Shown here piece by piece: positions 10,501 to 20,383 of a stretch of DNA of 63,041 nt (position 1 is the first letter of the stretch; the number at the start of each line of letters is the position of its first letter). The notes beneath the pieces were generated by a model. It was given only the letters and a program-made list of their open reading frames with translations. It was not told the DNA's origin and did no database searches. Made by a program: the position numbers and the translations under genes. The stretch is from Paenibacillus sp. FSL R5-0490 (GTDB lineage Bacteria; Bacillota; Bacilli; Bacillales; Cytobacillaceae): positions 1-63,041 of the forward strand of contig NZ_MRTQ01000027.1 of assembly GCF_001956215.1 (NCBI RefSeq). Direction: 5' to 3'.

Positions 10501-11457
10501 TTACTTCACTAGCCTTTGTACAGGGACAGACACCCTGGCAATGACCCTTCCCACCACTTCTTCAGCGGTAATGCCTTCGAATTTCGCCTCTGATCTTAAA
10601 ATAATTCTGTGAACAAAAACAGCAGGCGCCAAATACTGAATGTCATCCGGAAGAACATAATCGCGGCCATACATGAATGCATAAGCCTGGGCTGCTTTCA
10701 TTAAAGCAATCGAACCGCGCGGACTGGCCCCTAAATACACACTGCTGTGGTTACGGGTTCCATTGGCAATTTCCACAATATAGCGTTTAATCGTTTGATC
10801 CACATGCACTTCTTTAATTTCTGTCTGCAGGGAACGCAATTCAGCCAGATCCATTACCGTTTCCAGATCTTCTATCGGCGGAATGCGCTGCGCCCGGTTC
10901 AAGACCTCCATCTCATCCGCAATATCCGGATAGCCCATTTTCATTTTTAAAAGGAATCTGTCCAGCTGCGCTTCCGGAAGAGGATAGGTTCCCTCATACT
11001 CGATGGGATTTTGCGTTGCCATAACGAAGAAGGGTCTTTCAAGACGATGCGTCACTCCGTCGATGGTCACACTGCTTTCTTCCATCCCTTCAAGAAGAGC
11101 GGATTGCGTCTTGGGAGAGGTCCGGTTGATTTCGTCTGCTAAAATAATATTGCCCATAATGGGACCAGGCCTGAACTGAAACTCCATTTCCTTTGGATTA
11201 TAGATGGATACACCTGTCACATCCGAAGGCAGCAAATCTGGCGTGAATTGGATGCGTTTAAATGCAGCTCCGACTGATTTAGCCAGCGCACGTACCATCA
11301 TCGTTTTCCCGACACCCGGAACATCTTCAAGCAATACATGGCCTTCCGCTAAAAGCGCCACTAGGCTTAACTCTGCGACATCCCGTTTTCCGATCATGAC
11401 TTTTTCAATATTTCCTAATACCCTCTCAATTGCAGGGTGCATCTGATTTCGATCCAT
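10501..11457 (-). CDS. yeaC: MoxR-family AAA+ ATPase (YeaC)
   Basis: This 318-residue cytosolic AAA+ ATPase has Walker A GVGKT (residues about 45-50), Walker B ILADEINR, sensor ATQNPIEYEGTYPLPEAQLDRF and a C-terminal lid domain. MoxR ATPases act as chaperones that activate partner complexes with DUF58/VWA proteins, and such partners follow in the operon. A strong AAGGGGAG ribosome site precedes the ATG. A TATAAT lies about 70 bases upstream but without a clear -35. Confidence 0.9.
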   Translation of the reverse strand: MDRNQMHPAIERVLGNIEKVMIGKRDVAELSLVALLAEGHVLLEDVPGVGKTMMVRALAKSVGAAFKRIQFTPDLLPSDVTGVSIYNPKEMEFQFRPGPIMGNIILADEINRTSPKTQSALLEGMEESSVTIDGVTHRLERPFFVMATQNPIEYEGTYPLPEAQLDRFLLKMKMGYPDIADEMEVLNRAQRIPPIEDLETVMDLAELRSLQTEIKEVHVDQTIKRYIVEIANGTRNHSSVYLGASPRGSIALMKAAQAYAFMYGRDYVLPDDIQYLAPAVFVHRIILRSEAKFEGITAEEVVGRVIARVSVPVQRLVK

Positions 11458-11603
11458 GTGAAATCTCTCCCCTTTTTCTATATCTCTAATTCCACTAATT
11501 TACAATTTACTAAATTTAATTCTAACCTATTATATATTCGCTGTCGCGCTGGAAACTCCTGTGTTTTTCTTGGGATGGTTCTATCTTCTAAATAGTTTTA
11601 GAA

Positions 11604-11632
11604 CATAAATAAAGGCTGCTTCTCAGCAGCCA
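11604..11632 (-). terminator. Terminator of the lipase-like gene
   Basis: GGCTGCT/AGCAGCC hairpin followed by TTTATTTAT on the minus strand, just after the stop at 11641. Confidence 0.8.
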
Positions 11633-11640
11633 AAGACCAG

Positions 11641-13098
11641 TTAGTTATGTCGTTTTCCATTCTGATCTATATAAAAAGATTCGATAAGTGTTCTTTCATA
11701 TGGCTTTCCATTTTCGGTATGGCCCTTTATTTCCATTGTCACATTGTATACGCCTTCCTGTGAAAAATCGCTATCGGTCATGAGGCCAGGCTTTTCTCCT
11801 TTCGCTTTTCGCTGCAGCTTTTTCCCTGAAGAATCAAACCCGAAGCGGATCCATTTTGTTTTAAAGGCTTTATGACTTTTCGCAGACTCGTCCTGGATTT
11901 TATCAGTTAACGGACTGTTTAGTGTTACGGTGTAAAGATACGATGCATTTGCCGGAGCCTTTAACAGCCAGCTTCCCGCTTCGGGATACTCGATTTCAAA
12001 CTGGTGAACCCATGCTCCTTTGAAGAAATCGGATTCTTCTTTATACGCTTTTCCCGTTTTATATTCTTTTCCCTCCGGACTGATTAATTTTAAAGCAGAC
12101 AAATTCTTTTCACTTAAAAAAGAAACAGTTAGGGAGTTTACATTATCCTCCACGGAAAACTGCTCACTGATTGCACTGACAGCTTTCCCGCCTTTTACAA
12201 TGGAATGAAAGCCAGGCTGACTGGAAGCCGCTTCTGTTCCTGGAGACGAGAAAACTGCTGCAGGCTGAGTAATAGTAGTATAGGGTTTGAATACAAGGAA
12301 TGTATGGGATCCTTCCCGAATGGTTGTGTGATTCCAGCCGCCTTCCTGAACAATGGAAGCTCCAGGCAGCCGGGAATTAACTGCTGTCACAACACCATCG
12401 TTTTTTCCGTACGTGCTCAGGTATAAACCTCCCCAGTAGGAAGCACTGCCAAATGAACCCCATTTGGTGCCGCCAAGTGTATAATAACGATTTTTTCCAG
12501 CATTCTGATGGGAATCTGTAAGGCTTCGAAAGTATTGCATATTGCCTGTCTGCAGGGATTCGGTTGCTTCATTATTGTTTCCAAGAAGAGCAGCAAGCCA
12601 CCAGGCGGCGCTGCTGTGTGCAAGATCCGCAAGCTGGGTGCCATGATGAGGAGAGGATAGAGAGATGACGTTTGATACATAGGGGTGGGCATTGTAATGC
12701 ACAAGGGCTGTCTGAATATCCACACCGCCTTTGCTATAACCGATGACCACCAGCTTTTTTCCCCCAAAATGATGGTACATTTCCTGAAGCTTCTCAGCCA
12801 GAATGGCACCATTCGTCCACATATCCCGGTCATGATGAAGATCAATGAAGGCTGTTTCATATCCATTTGCCAAAGCCACTTCGTACATATCATTACCTTC
12901 ATGCCAGACTGCTGATGAATTATTATAGCCGTGCACAAACACAAGAGGTGATTTGGAAGGGTCAATGCTTGAAGGTGATTCTCCGGCATACCAATAACCC
13001 GGAGTCCCGCTGTCATCACCGCCAAAACCGCCAGCCTTCGCCATACCAGGGAAAATCAGCATCATACAAAAGATCACTCCTGCCAAATGTATTTTCAA
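11641..13098 (-). CDS. Secreted alpha/beta-hydrolase (lipase/esterase-like)
   Basis: The 485-residue protein has a signal peptide (about 1-22, ending AKA). The hydrolase domain has the oxyanion motif VFVHGYNN (about 53-60), nucleophile S122 in GYSKGG, and SSPHHGT as in bacterial lipases. The C-terminal third (about 300-485) looks beta-rich and may be an accessory domain. It is flanked by other exported proteins and appears monocistronic. The family resembles extracellular triacylglycerol lipases, but the substrate cannot be read from the sequence. Confidence 0.8.
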   Translation of the reverse strand: MKIHLAGVIFCMMLIFPGMAKAGGFGGDDSGTPGYWYAGESPSSIDPSKSPLVFVHGYNNSSAVWHEGNDMYEVALANGYETAFIDLHHDRDMWTNGAILAEKLQEMYHHFGGKKLVVIGYSKGGVDIQTALVHYNAHPYVSNVISLSSPHHGTQLADLAHSSAAWWLAALLGNNNEATESLQTGNMQYFRSLTDSHQNAGKNRYYTLGGTKWGSFGSASYWGGLYLSTYGKNDGVVTAVNSRLPGASIVQEGGWNHTTIREGSHTFLVFKPYTTITQPAAVFSSPGTEAASSQPGFHSIVKGGKAVSAISEQFSVEDNVNSLTVSFLSEKNLSALKLISPEGKEYKTGKAYKEESDFFKGAWVHQFEIEYPEAGSWLLKAPANASYLYTVTLNSPLTDKIQDESAKSHKAFKTKWIRFGFDSSGKKLQRKAKGEKPGLMTDSDFSQEGVYNVTMEIKGHTENGKPYERTLIESFYIDQNGKRHN

Positions 13099-13264
13099 GC
13101 CATTCCCTCCTTAAGGGAGATCCGGACGGAAGCCCAGTCAATTTAATTTTATAATTTTCAGAATATATATTGAAGGGTATTTCGGTTTAAATTCCCATTG
13201 AATTGGCAAAAACATCCCTGCTTTCCGTTATAATGACCTTATGGAAGAATGGGGGTAAATTACA

Positions 13265-15178
13265 ATGAAACTGCATTCATATGTTTTTCTTATATCTATA
13301 TTACTGCTGCTGACACTCCCGGCAGAGGCTAAGGCAGAATCCTTTTCCATTGACCAGGCAGAAATCAGGACACTAATTTTAGATAATGGAGATATCTACA
13401 CAGAAGAATTATATACATACTCCTTCGATGGATCTTTTAATGGAACAACGAGAACAATCGGGGACGACGACCACGGGGGAGTGGAGTTTTTTGAAGGCTA
13501 TCTTGCTCCTGATGATGCCAAGCTTGAAACGATTAATCCCCAAAGCTTACAGACGCTGAAGGTAGAGAGAGATGATTTAACTTATAAAATACATACAGCT
13601 TCTAAAAATGAAACAAAGAAAGTGTTTTACCGCTACCGCATTAAGGATGCAGTCAGCAAATATGGGGATACAGGGCAGTTTTATTGGCGATTTTTTGATG
13701 AAATGAATGAAAATGATATACACAACCTTCGTATTCAAATTGCTTTATATAATGATTCATCAGCTTTAAACAAGGGCTATGCCTTTTTACATGACTTGAC
13801 TGGCGGATCGATGAAAAAATCCAGACAGGATGGAATTCTTTATGAAAATAAGCTCCTTCCTGCAGGAAAAACGGCGGAAATCCGATTTTTGTTTCCTGAG
13901 ACATACTTGAAGAATGCTGTATATACAGAAAACACCGCTAAACTTGCCGAATTTCTTGCTGAGGAAGAACAGTATCAGCAAAAAAGGGAGAGCCGGAAAG
14001 ACTGGATCAACCCTCTTGATACAGTGAATTCGATCATTACCCTTATTTTGCTGATATTCCTGATTTATTTGGTAATCTATCCCCGCAGACTATACAGGTG
14101 GTTTAATAAAGGAACTTCGCCGGAAAAATTAAAGCATAAGGATTCCTTTCTGCTTGCTGCCATCTACAGAAAGGGAAGGCTTCGGCATTTCGATATTATC
14201 AGCGCTCTGTTTCGGATGCAGCAGAAAGGGTTTCTATCCATGGAACGGGTCACCGCCAGACCTGCTTATTTGGAAGATGAAAAAGCACCTGATCACACCT
14301 ATCTTTTTACAGTTATCAGTGAAAATAAAGGTTTAACCGAATACGAGCAGAAACTGATTGATTGGCTTTTTACCCCAGATGAAACAGGCCGAAAAACTTT
14401 TTCCCTGGATCAGCTTCCCTTTCCAACTGCTCAGGAAAAAAAGAGCAACTGGAGAATGGAGGATGAATATAAGCGAATGGAAAAAGAGTTTAACAAGGCA
14501 TTTAAAGTCTGGCGCAAAACAGTACTGAAAGATACCGAGATAAAAGAGTATGTAAGATTAAATTTAATAAGAGAGAGCTTTCTCAAATGGGGAATTCCTA
14601 TTTGGATTCTAATGTCGTTATTCAATGCCTATATAGGGATGTCTGACTTATTCGACTTAGCTTCCATATTGGCTTTATTAACAATCGGATGGGCCATGGT
14701 GCTGATTCAAAAGAAAAATCGGCTGGCATTGCCAATCTATTTTGGCTTAGGCTCTGTTTTTGCGGCAGCTATTGCATACGAAATGCCGGAAGACTTTTTC
14801 CCTTTAAACATTCTCCTTTTTCTCGTCAGCGTCTTCCTGCCTATTTCGGATATTACCTTTAAAGGAGCCCCTTATCATAAAGCGATCAGGGAGTTTAGAA
14901 ATAGCATAAAAACAGGCAGATTTCACTTTCAGGATTCAGATAAGTGGATACAGCACGCCCTTTCACTCGACTTATTTACCGAGCTGAATCTGCATTATGC
15001 CGGAAAGTTTACAGAAGATGCGAAAACTTTTTCTGCGCTTCTCCTATCTTCTGCAGATGCAAAAGTATTTTCATATACAAATCATTATTATCATCAGACA
15101 TACTATACAAGCTCCGGTTCATCCGGAAGCGGATCAAGCGGCGGTTCCGGCGGAGGCGGAGGTGCAGGAGCGTTTTAA
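13265..15178 (+). CDS. DUF2207-type exported membrane protein
   Basis: The 637-residue protein has an N-terminal signal sequence, an extracellular domain (about 25-235) typical of DUF2207, a membrane helix near 255-275, a cytoplasmic part, a cluster of further helices (about 435-540), and a C-terminal Gly/Ser-only tail with a final AGAF. The low-complexity tail is a hallmark of this family. The ribosome site is GGGGG eight bases upstream of ATG. A TATAAT lies at 13229-13234, but no good -35 is seen. Function is unknown; a surface or envelope role is inferred. Confidence 0.82.
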   Translation: MKLHSYVFLISILLLLTLPAEAKAESFSIDQAEIRTLILDNGDIYTEELYTYSFDGSFNGTTRTIGDDDHGGVEFFEGYLAPDDAKLETINPQSLQTLKVERDDLTYKIHTASKNETKKVFYRYRIKDAVSKYGDTGQFYWRFFDEMNENDIHNLRIQIALYNDSSALNKGYAFLHDLTGGSMKKSRQDGILYENKLLPAGKTAEIRFLFPETYLKNAVYTENTAKLAEFLAEEEQYQQKRESRKDWINPLDTVNSIITLILLIFLIYLVIYPRRLYRWFNKGTSPEKLKHKDSFLLAAIYRKGRLRHFDIISALFRMQQKGFLSMERVTARPAYLEDEKAPDHTYLFTVISENKGLTEYEQKLIDWLFTPDETGRKTFSLDQLPFPTAQEKKSNWRMEDEYKRMEKEFNKAFKVWRKTVLKDTEIKEYVRLNLIRESFLKWGIPIWILMSLFNAYIGMSDLFDLASILALLTIGWAMVLIQKKNRLALPIYFGLGSVFAAAIAYEMPEDFFPLNILLFLVSVFLPISDITFKGAPYHKAIREFRNSIKTGRFHFQDSDKWIQHALSLDLFTELNLHYAGKFTEDAKTFSALLLSSADAKVFSYTNHYYHQTYYTSSGSSGSGSSGGSGGGGGAGAF

Positions 15179-15182
15179 GCAT

Positions 15183-15218
15183 AAAAAAAGTGCCATTGCT
15201 GAGAATGGCACTTTTTTT
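15183..15218. terminator. Bidirectional terminator
   Basis: AAAAAAAGTGCCATT pairs with AATGGCACTTTTTTT, serving the convergent DUF2207 and transglutaminase genes. Confidence 0.9.
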
Positions 15219-16912
15219 TAGTATGATACACCTGTGCGGCTATGTGTTTTTTCAAACTCAGCTTGATTCGGATCAAAGTATTTTTCATTGAAAGCTGCCA
15301 CAAATTTATCATCCTTAATGTAACCCGCTCCCCATGTTGGATCCATCGTGAGCCAGCTTCCATCCACCTTCACTTCCACCCATGCATGCTTCTGCGGCCA
15401 GAATCCGCCAAAAGCAGTTCCTTCAATAAAGCGGGCTTCCATGTTGCTGGCCCGAAGCAGGGCAATGGCCAGATACGAATAATCCTGGCAGACTCCCGTT
15501 TTGGAATCAAGTGTCTTGAGCGCACTATCATCCCAGCTGAAGTCATCTGTTTCGAGCTTATTTACATCATATGAAACGGTTTTAGCGACATAATCATAGA
15601 TGGCCTTCGCCTTTTCCCTTTCACTGCTAATGCCTTCTGTCAGATCTTGCGCCAGTTCAGTAATCTGCGGAGCATCGGACTGAACGCCTCTTGATGGAAG
15701 CAGGTCCCGCTTATCCTCGCCTGTTGACTCCACCTCAAATTTCGCAAATCCATAAAAGCGAAAATAATCACTATTCTCTTCCTTAATTTCCGGCACACTT
15801 AGTGTGACTTCATATGTGCCAGGACCAAACCTTAAATAAAAAGAATCATCAAACGTGAAATCTTTTACAGGGATAACATCCAGTGCTTCGTCTTCACCTT
15901 TTTTAGTCGTAATGTAAATATGATCTGTTTCAGGACCGAATTCTGCCTGCGGATCAATTTTTCCTTTTACAGAAAAGACACCGTCGGACTTCTCACCGCC
16001 ATACTGCGGGTATTCAAGCGCCACTCCCCGCTCCTCATATGTTTTAGAAAATTCAATTGGGCTCATCGTCCTATCAGACTCGTTGTCTATTAAAATGGTT
16101 GTGGCTGTCTGATAGTAATTTTCCCTCTCTTTGTCAGGAACGAGCACCTCAAGCTTGTGCAGGCCTTTTCCGTAGAATAACGGCACATCATAGGTGAATT
16201 TTCCATCCTTAAGCTTAATGACATGCTTCCACATTTCTGAATCCTTATTCAGCTGTAGCATGATTGTATCGCTATCTGTTAGGCTTCCGGCTTCCCCTTT
16301 TAAATTGAATACTTCATTGCCTTTTAGATAGCTCGACTCGATATCCAGGTCCAGATCTGCTTCCTGGCCAAACGGAGTAAACGTCACATCCCGCTCTGTA
16401 TCCGGATTCACATTGTGCACCGTGAAAGAAGCAAGATCATAATAATAATTCTCACTATCCGTGCTTGGAAGCTGGACCGTTACCTTATACTCGCCTTCCC
16501 CATTAAATAATCGGATATTCTGCTTGAACTTCCCTTCTTTGATGGGTGCGTAGTATTCCAGATCATTCCCTGCCGGCCCATCCTCTGTGGAACGAACCTT
16601 GATCCAGGCATAGTCTGATTTGAGATCAGAGTACTTCTCAACCTCTCCTTGCACAGCCACCTTTCCATTTGCGGCAAACTCCTTATACTCCGGATTTTTC
16701 AGAGCGGCCCCGACTTCCTCGCTGTAAGAAGTCAGCTCAAGGGGTTCGAGCTCAAGTTCCTTGTTTTTCTCTTTAACCAGCTTTTCATATTTATCTTCTT
16801 CCTTTTTCTCCGCTTTGGCTTCTGAATTGCTTTCAGAGCTGCTGCAGGCTGAGAGGAAGAGGAAGCTGGTTAATAATACAATTAATATGGTGATGGGGCT
16901 TTTCTTTGGCAT
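15218..16912 (-). CDS. Lipoprotein with C-terminal transglutaminase-like domain
   Basis: The 564-residue protein has a lipobox (FLFLSAC, Cys near residue 23), a charged Lys/Glu linker, and three repeated beta-rich modules (about 50-400) that each share a YYY/YDLA-type pattern. A transglutaminase-like core follows, with Cys in KTGVCQDYSYLA, His in KHAWVEV and Asp in MDPTW. It would sit on the outer face of the membrane. AAGGAGG lies directly upstream of the ATG. It is the second transglutaminase-fold protein within 8 kb (see yebA). Its target is unknown; cell-wall or protein crosslinking/hydrolysis is inference. Confidence 0.85.
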   Translation of the reverse strand: MPKKSPITILIVLLTSFLFLSACSSSESNSEAKAEKKEEDKYEKLVKEKNKELELEPLELTSYSEEVGAALKNPEYKEFAANGKVAVQGEVEKYSDLKSDYAWIKVRSTEDGPAGNDLEYYAPIKEGKFKQNIRLFNGEGEYKVTVQLPSTDSENYYYDLASFTVHNVNPDTERDVTFTPFGQEADLDLDIESSYLKGNEVFNLKGEAGSLTDSDTIMLQLNKDSEMWKHVIKLKDGKFTYDVPLFYGKGLHKLEVLVPDKERENYYQTATTILIDNESDRTMSPIEFSKTYEERGVALEYPQYGGEKSDGVFSVKGKIDPQAEFGPETDHIYITTKKGEDEALDVIPVKDFTFDDSFYLRFGPGTYEVTLSVPEIKEENSDYFRFYGFAKFEVESTGEDKRDLLPSRGVQSDAPQITELAQDLTEGISSEREKAKAIYDYVAKTVSYDVNKLETDDFSWDDSALKTLDSKTGVCQDYSYLAIALLRASNMEARFIEGTAFGGFWPQKHAWVEVKVDGSWLTMDPTWGAGYIKDDKFVAAFNEKYFDPNQAEFEKTHSRTGVSY

Positions 16913-17112
16913 GGGGTCCTCCTTTTTAATCTTTCTTGACTTTATTACGTGCGCAATGCCTTTTCGGTTTCATAGATTAAGAAACTCAAAACAAAAGCTC
17001 TTTATAGGGTTAGACCTTTAAAGAGCTTCTCTGTGGTACTGTTTTTTAAAAATTTAATATTAATAGCTATAAAATTAAATACAAAAAGAGAGAAATTCCA
17101 CACATAAAATCG

Positions 17113-17664
17113 TTATTCAGCCTTTGGTTCTTGCCTCTCATAATTAGCCTGCTGCCGAAGATTCTCCAGGTTTATTTTTAGATCCCAAACTTTTTTTGCA
17201 TTTTCAGTCATATGAGGATAAATATATTGGTCAACTATTATCTGATAGCGAAAATCACCAATCAGGTTATACGTGCGAATTTTAAACTTTTTATCATTGA
17301 AGGTTTCAATAACAATATCATTAATTAAATTTAATGGATTCCTTACAAGATCAATGTTTCGAATATCCTTAATTGGAACTGTGCCTTTTTTTGATTTAAT
17401 CACACCATTTTCTCCGGGGATAATGGACAGCAAGATTTTACCCGGGATTAGACCTGGTAAATTCCAAAGGGTGATATAGAGATAAAAAGGAGTGAAAATT
17501 ATTCCACCGCCAAGATAGAATAAAGAATATTTAGAGTCAAACTTCAATCCGTGAACAATTAGAAAGATACAGGCTATTAAAAAACCTGCAGTAGCAAGAG
17601 ACATTAGCACATAATAAATTTTTGATCCCTTCACCTTTATGGAATAATCTTTATTTTGAATCAT
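17113..17664 (-). CDS. Two-helix membrane protein, DUF5381/YfjD-like (paralogue A)
   Basis: The 183-residue protein has two membrane segments (about 16-37 and 47-69), then a PH-like cytosolic domain with NIDLVRNPLNLINDIVIETF and a charged C-terminus. It is closely similar along its whole length to the next upstream gene, so the pair arose by tandem duplication. It is last in the WXG100 cassette. Membrane proteins in this position of T7SS loci are often immunity proteins to pore-forming effectors, and that is my inference here; the similarity to YfjD is from memory. Confidence 0.7.
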   Translation of the reverse strand: MIQNKDYSIKVKGSKIYYVLMSLATAGFLIACIFLIVHGLKFDSKYSLFYLGGGIIFTPFYLYITLWNLPGLIPGKILLSIIPGENGVIKSKKGTVPIKDIRNIDLVRNPLNLINDIVIETFNDKKFKIRTYNLIGDFRYQIIVDQYIYPHMTENAKKVWDLKINLENLRQQANYERQEPKAE

Positions 17665-17730
17665 CGATAGATCGCCCCCTGAGAAAGCTCTCTCTTTAGA
17701 GAAGACTTGTTTGATCGATTCAATTAATTT

Positions 17731-18282
17731 TTATTCAATTTTAGGCTCTTTTCTCTCGTATCTTGCCACTTTACGAAGACGTTCAAGATCTACCTTTCTG
17801 TCCCAAACCTTTTTTGCATTTTCAGTCATATATGGATAAATGTATTGATCTACAATCATTTCATAATCTAAGTCCCCAAGAAGATTATACGTTTTAATTT
17901 TTATCTTTTTATCATTGAATGTATCAATAACAATGTCGTTGATTAAATTTAATGGATTTCTGACTAAATTGATACTGCGAATATTACTTATAGATACCAT
18001 ATCTTTTTTAGCATTAACTGTTCCCTTTTCTCCCGGGAATATTCTAAACAAAACCTTTCCTGGCATTAATCCAGGCAGGCTCCAAATAGTTAAATAAAGA
18101 TAGAAGGGAGTTAATACGATTCCTCCGCCAAGATAGAGGAAAGAATATTTAGAATTGAATTTCAGTCCATGTATAATTAAGAAGATACATGCAAGTAAAA
18201 ATCCTACTGTAGCCAAAAACATCCATACATACATGAACTTAGAACCTTTTATTAATACAGATTCTCCTTTGTTCTCAATCAT
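17731..18282 (-). CDS. Two-helix membrane protein, DUF5381/YfjD-like (paralogue B)
   Basis: This 183-residue protein is a paralogue of the gene at 17113-17664: same two membrane segments and the same VRNPLNLINDIVI block. The frame is open to 18360, but the ATG at 18282 gives the same N-terminus as paralogue A and sits after GGAGGGATTCC. It overlaps the upstream stop by eight bases, indicating coupled translation. A likely immunity role is inferred from context. Confidence 0.7.
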   Translation of the reverse strand: MIENKGESVLIKGSKFMYVWMFLATVGFLLACIFLIIHGLKFNSKYSFLYLGGGIVLTPFYLYLTIWSLPGLMPGKVLFRIFPGEKGTVNAKKDMVSISNIRSINLVRNPLNLINDIVIDTFNDKKIKIKTYNLLGDLDYEMIVDQYIYPYMTENAKKVWDRKVDLERLRKVARYERKEPKIE

Positions 18283-19087
18283 GGACAAGAGGAATCCCTC
18301 CTTGGACAGAATTGTTAAATAATAGGTTTCTAATAGATGTCTCGTCTGCCCTTTGAACATTTAAATCAAGATTATCGTCTCTTGAAATCATCCAGAAGTC
18401 CACTTTCCCAGGAACAATAAAAATTAGATCAATTAAATCAGGATTTTTTGCAGAATCATATCCAAGACTAAGTAAACTGTCCATTCTGCCTTTTCTATTG
18501 GAAATATCTTTTAAAAACTCAAATGAGAATGAACCATTAACTCTATTTTCCCACTTTTGAGCAGTAGATTCAGACAATGAATCTGGTTCACTCATATCAC
18601 CTAAGAATTCTTCAAATTCTTCATTCTTCAAACTAAAAAGCACTTCATCATGTAAAGGCAGCTTGTTAATATCGAAGAAATTTTTAATACTTGGTATCAT
18701 ATCCTTTGGAGTGGATTTTGAAATATAATGTACTTGATGGTCATGCAATAACTTATGAAGATAAACTTCCCCATTCCCAAAATGAAAGGATATGTTCTCT
18801 TCCCCTTCGAACTTTAAATTAAATCTAGAAGCTTTAACCGTCTTCTCCGCATTACTAAGAATATTAATATAAGACTTATAGTCTTCTTTTAATCTATATT
18901 GATTATTAACCTCTACCACCATATCTTTTGCCAGCAAAGAGCGAGCTGCAAACTCAAGCAGTAACTTCAATTCGGAATCTTGGAGTGAAGGAAAGTATGT
19001 CTCTTTCATAGATATTCCTTCTTCATATAGCCCTTCACTATAAAATGCAAAGATTAATTCTTCTATACTTAGTTGAATGGTACTCAT
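18275..19087 (-). CDS. Soluble T7SS-cassette protein (YfjC-like)
   Basis: The 270-residue protein has no signal or membrane segment. The first 70 residues (ELIFAFYSEGLYEEGI...LLEFAARSLLAKDMVVEVNNQYRL) resemble a winged-helix-like start. The position between the glycine-zipper protein and the membrane proteins matches the B. subtilis yfjB-yfjC-yfjD order as I remember it. A chaperone or adaptor role for the neighbouring effector is possible, but no motif proves it. Ribosome site AAGGAGG. Confidence 0.6.
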   Translation of the reverse strand: MSTIQLSIEELIFAFYSEGLYEEGISMKETYFPSLQDSELKLLLEFAARSLLAKDMVVEVNNQYRLKEDYKSYINILSNAEKTVKASRFNLKFEGEENISFHFGNGEVYLHKLLHDHQVHYISKSTPKDMIPSIKNFFDINKLPLHDEVLFSLKNEEFEEFLGDMSEPDSLSESTAQKWENRVNGSFSFEFLKDISNRKGRMDSLLSLGYDSAKNPDLIDLIFIVPGKVDFWMISRDDNLDLNVQRADETSIRNLLFNNSVQGGIPLVHD

Positions 19088-19096
19088 ATTGCCTCC

Positions 19097-20347
19097 TTAA
19101 AAAAAAGATAATTTTTTATCTAAAAATCCCTTTGCTCCATCTATTAAAGATCCAGCTGTCTCCTTTGCCTTTGACAATCCTTTTCCAATATCTTTAATTT
19201 TCCCTACCGGATCGGACATTGTTTCTTTAATTTGTTTATTAACAACATCAATACCTTTATTTACTGCTTCAACAGCTTTTCCAGCTTTCTCAAATCCATC
19301 TTTAAAAAGCTCGACTCCATGGTGCAAAGGCTCTTTAATAAGGATAGCACCTTTTTCAGCAATTCCAGCAGTTAATTTAGCAGCTTTCTCTCCAATAACT
19401 CCACCAACGAATGAACCTGCAGCTGCACCAACAACTGTTCCAACGGGACCAGCTAAACTACCTAAAGCTCCTCCTATTACTGCACCTGTAATTGCTCCTC
19501 CCGAGATAGCTACTGTATTATTTACAGCATTACCAATTGCTTTAGCATTTTCACGTTTCAAAACATCGGGGTTATTTCCGTACTTAGCATAGTTCTCTGA
19601 AATTTTAAGCCCCATTCCTCCGACTTCCATTGCACCGGTTAAAACAACTGTACTTAATGCATTTGTTTTAGCAAATTTGGCACCCGTACTAACGAAAGAT
19701 TTGAACGTAGTGGGATTAAAAGTTTTATATTTAATTTCATCCAAAAATGCCCTTGAGCTACTCGTAAAATTCGCCACATCATCCGGCAAGTATTTAGCAA
19801 TCTTTTTATGAACCAAATCCGCAAGTGGTACATCTTTATACTTACTGGTTAAATATAATGGACTCAGGAACGCTCTTGTCATCGTTCTTAACTTTTTAGT
19901 TTCATCAATTTTATCTGTTACTTGTTGAAGGGCCGCCATATGTTTATAGGTGAATACACCATCAGCATTCTTAATAAATTGAGTAAAACCTAATCCATAA
20001 AATGCGAGCTGTTTTGTCATCAATGCTCCAAGAGCTGTTACGGCCCCATATTGCTCATACAACTTATACAACTTGCCTACCAGATTATCAGCATCAGCAA
20101 ATTTATTTGCCACCATCCGCAGGTCAATTTCCATTTCACTAAGCTGCCCGGTAAGCTGGTTACCTGTACCCCATGGGTCTCCTACATGATAAAAGCAATG
20201 CCTGTATTCCGCCGGAGCGCTGTTAATTAAATCCGCAAGCTCCATATGGAGATTTCTGTATTCGTCTTCAATTCTGGACAAACGAGTAACCATATCATTT
20301 GCCAGGTCTTCCAGGCGATCCGGATTTACAGAGATTTCACTTCCCAT
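19097..20347 (-). CDS. Candidate T7SS effector with glycine-zipper segment (YfjB-like)
   Basis: The first ~110 of 416 residues are helical and coiled-coil-like (SRIEDEYRNLHMELADLI...), as in WXG/LXG-type secretion domains. A strikingly Gly/Ala-rich stretch near 280-330 has repeated GxxxG spacing (GGALGSLAGP, GAAAGSFVGG). An amphipathic Lys-rich tail follows. There is no signal peptide, which fits T7SS export. Glycine zippers of this type insert into membranes in the streptococcal effector TelE, so a pore-forming effector is a plausible inference. The two downstream membrane proteins would be immunity candidates. Confidence 0.6.
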   Translation of the reverse strand: MGSEISVNPDRLEDLANDMVTRLSRIEDEYRNLHMELADLINSAPAEYRHCFYHVGDPWGTGNQLTGQLSEMEIDLRMVANKFADADNLVGKLYKLYEQYGAVTALGALMTKQLAFYGLGFTQFIKNADGVFTYKHMAALQQVTDKIDETKKLRTMTRAFLSPLYLTSKYKDVPLADLVHKKIAKYLPDDVANFTSSSRAFLDEIKYKTFNPTTFKSFVSTGAKFAKTNALSTVVLTGAMEVGGMGLKISENYAKYGNNPDVLKRENAKAIGNAVNNTVAISGGAITGAVIGGALGSLAGPVGTVVGAAAGSFVGGVIGEKAAKLTAGIAEKGAILIKEPLHHGVELFKDGFEKAGKAVEAVNKGIDVVNKQIKETMSDPVGKIKDIGKGLSKAKETAGSLIDGAKGFLDKKLSFF

Positions 20348-20383
20348 TTCAATACCTCTTTTCTATTCGATTTATTATCCTAA

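Noticed and set aside
12417..13025. 202-codon minus-strand frame inside the lipase gene
   Set aside because: It overlaps the real gene in another frame, has no domain or start signal, and the lipase frame carries clear catalytic motifs.
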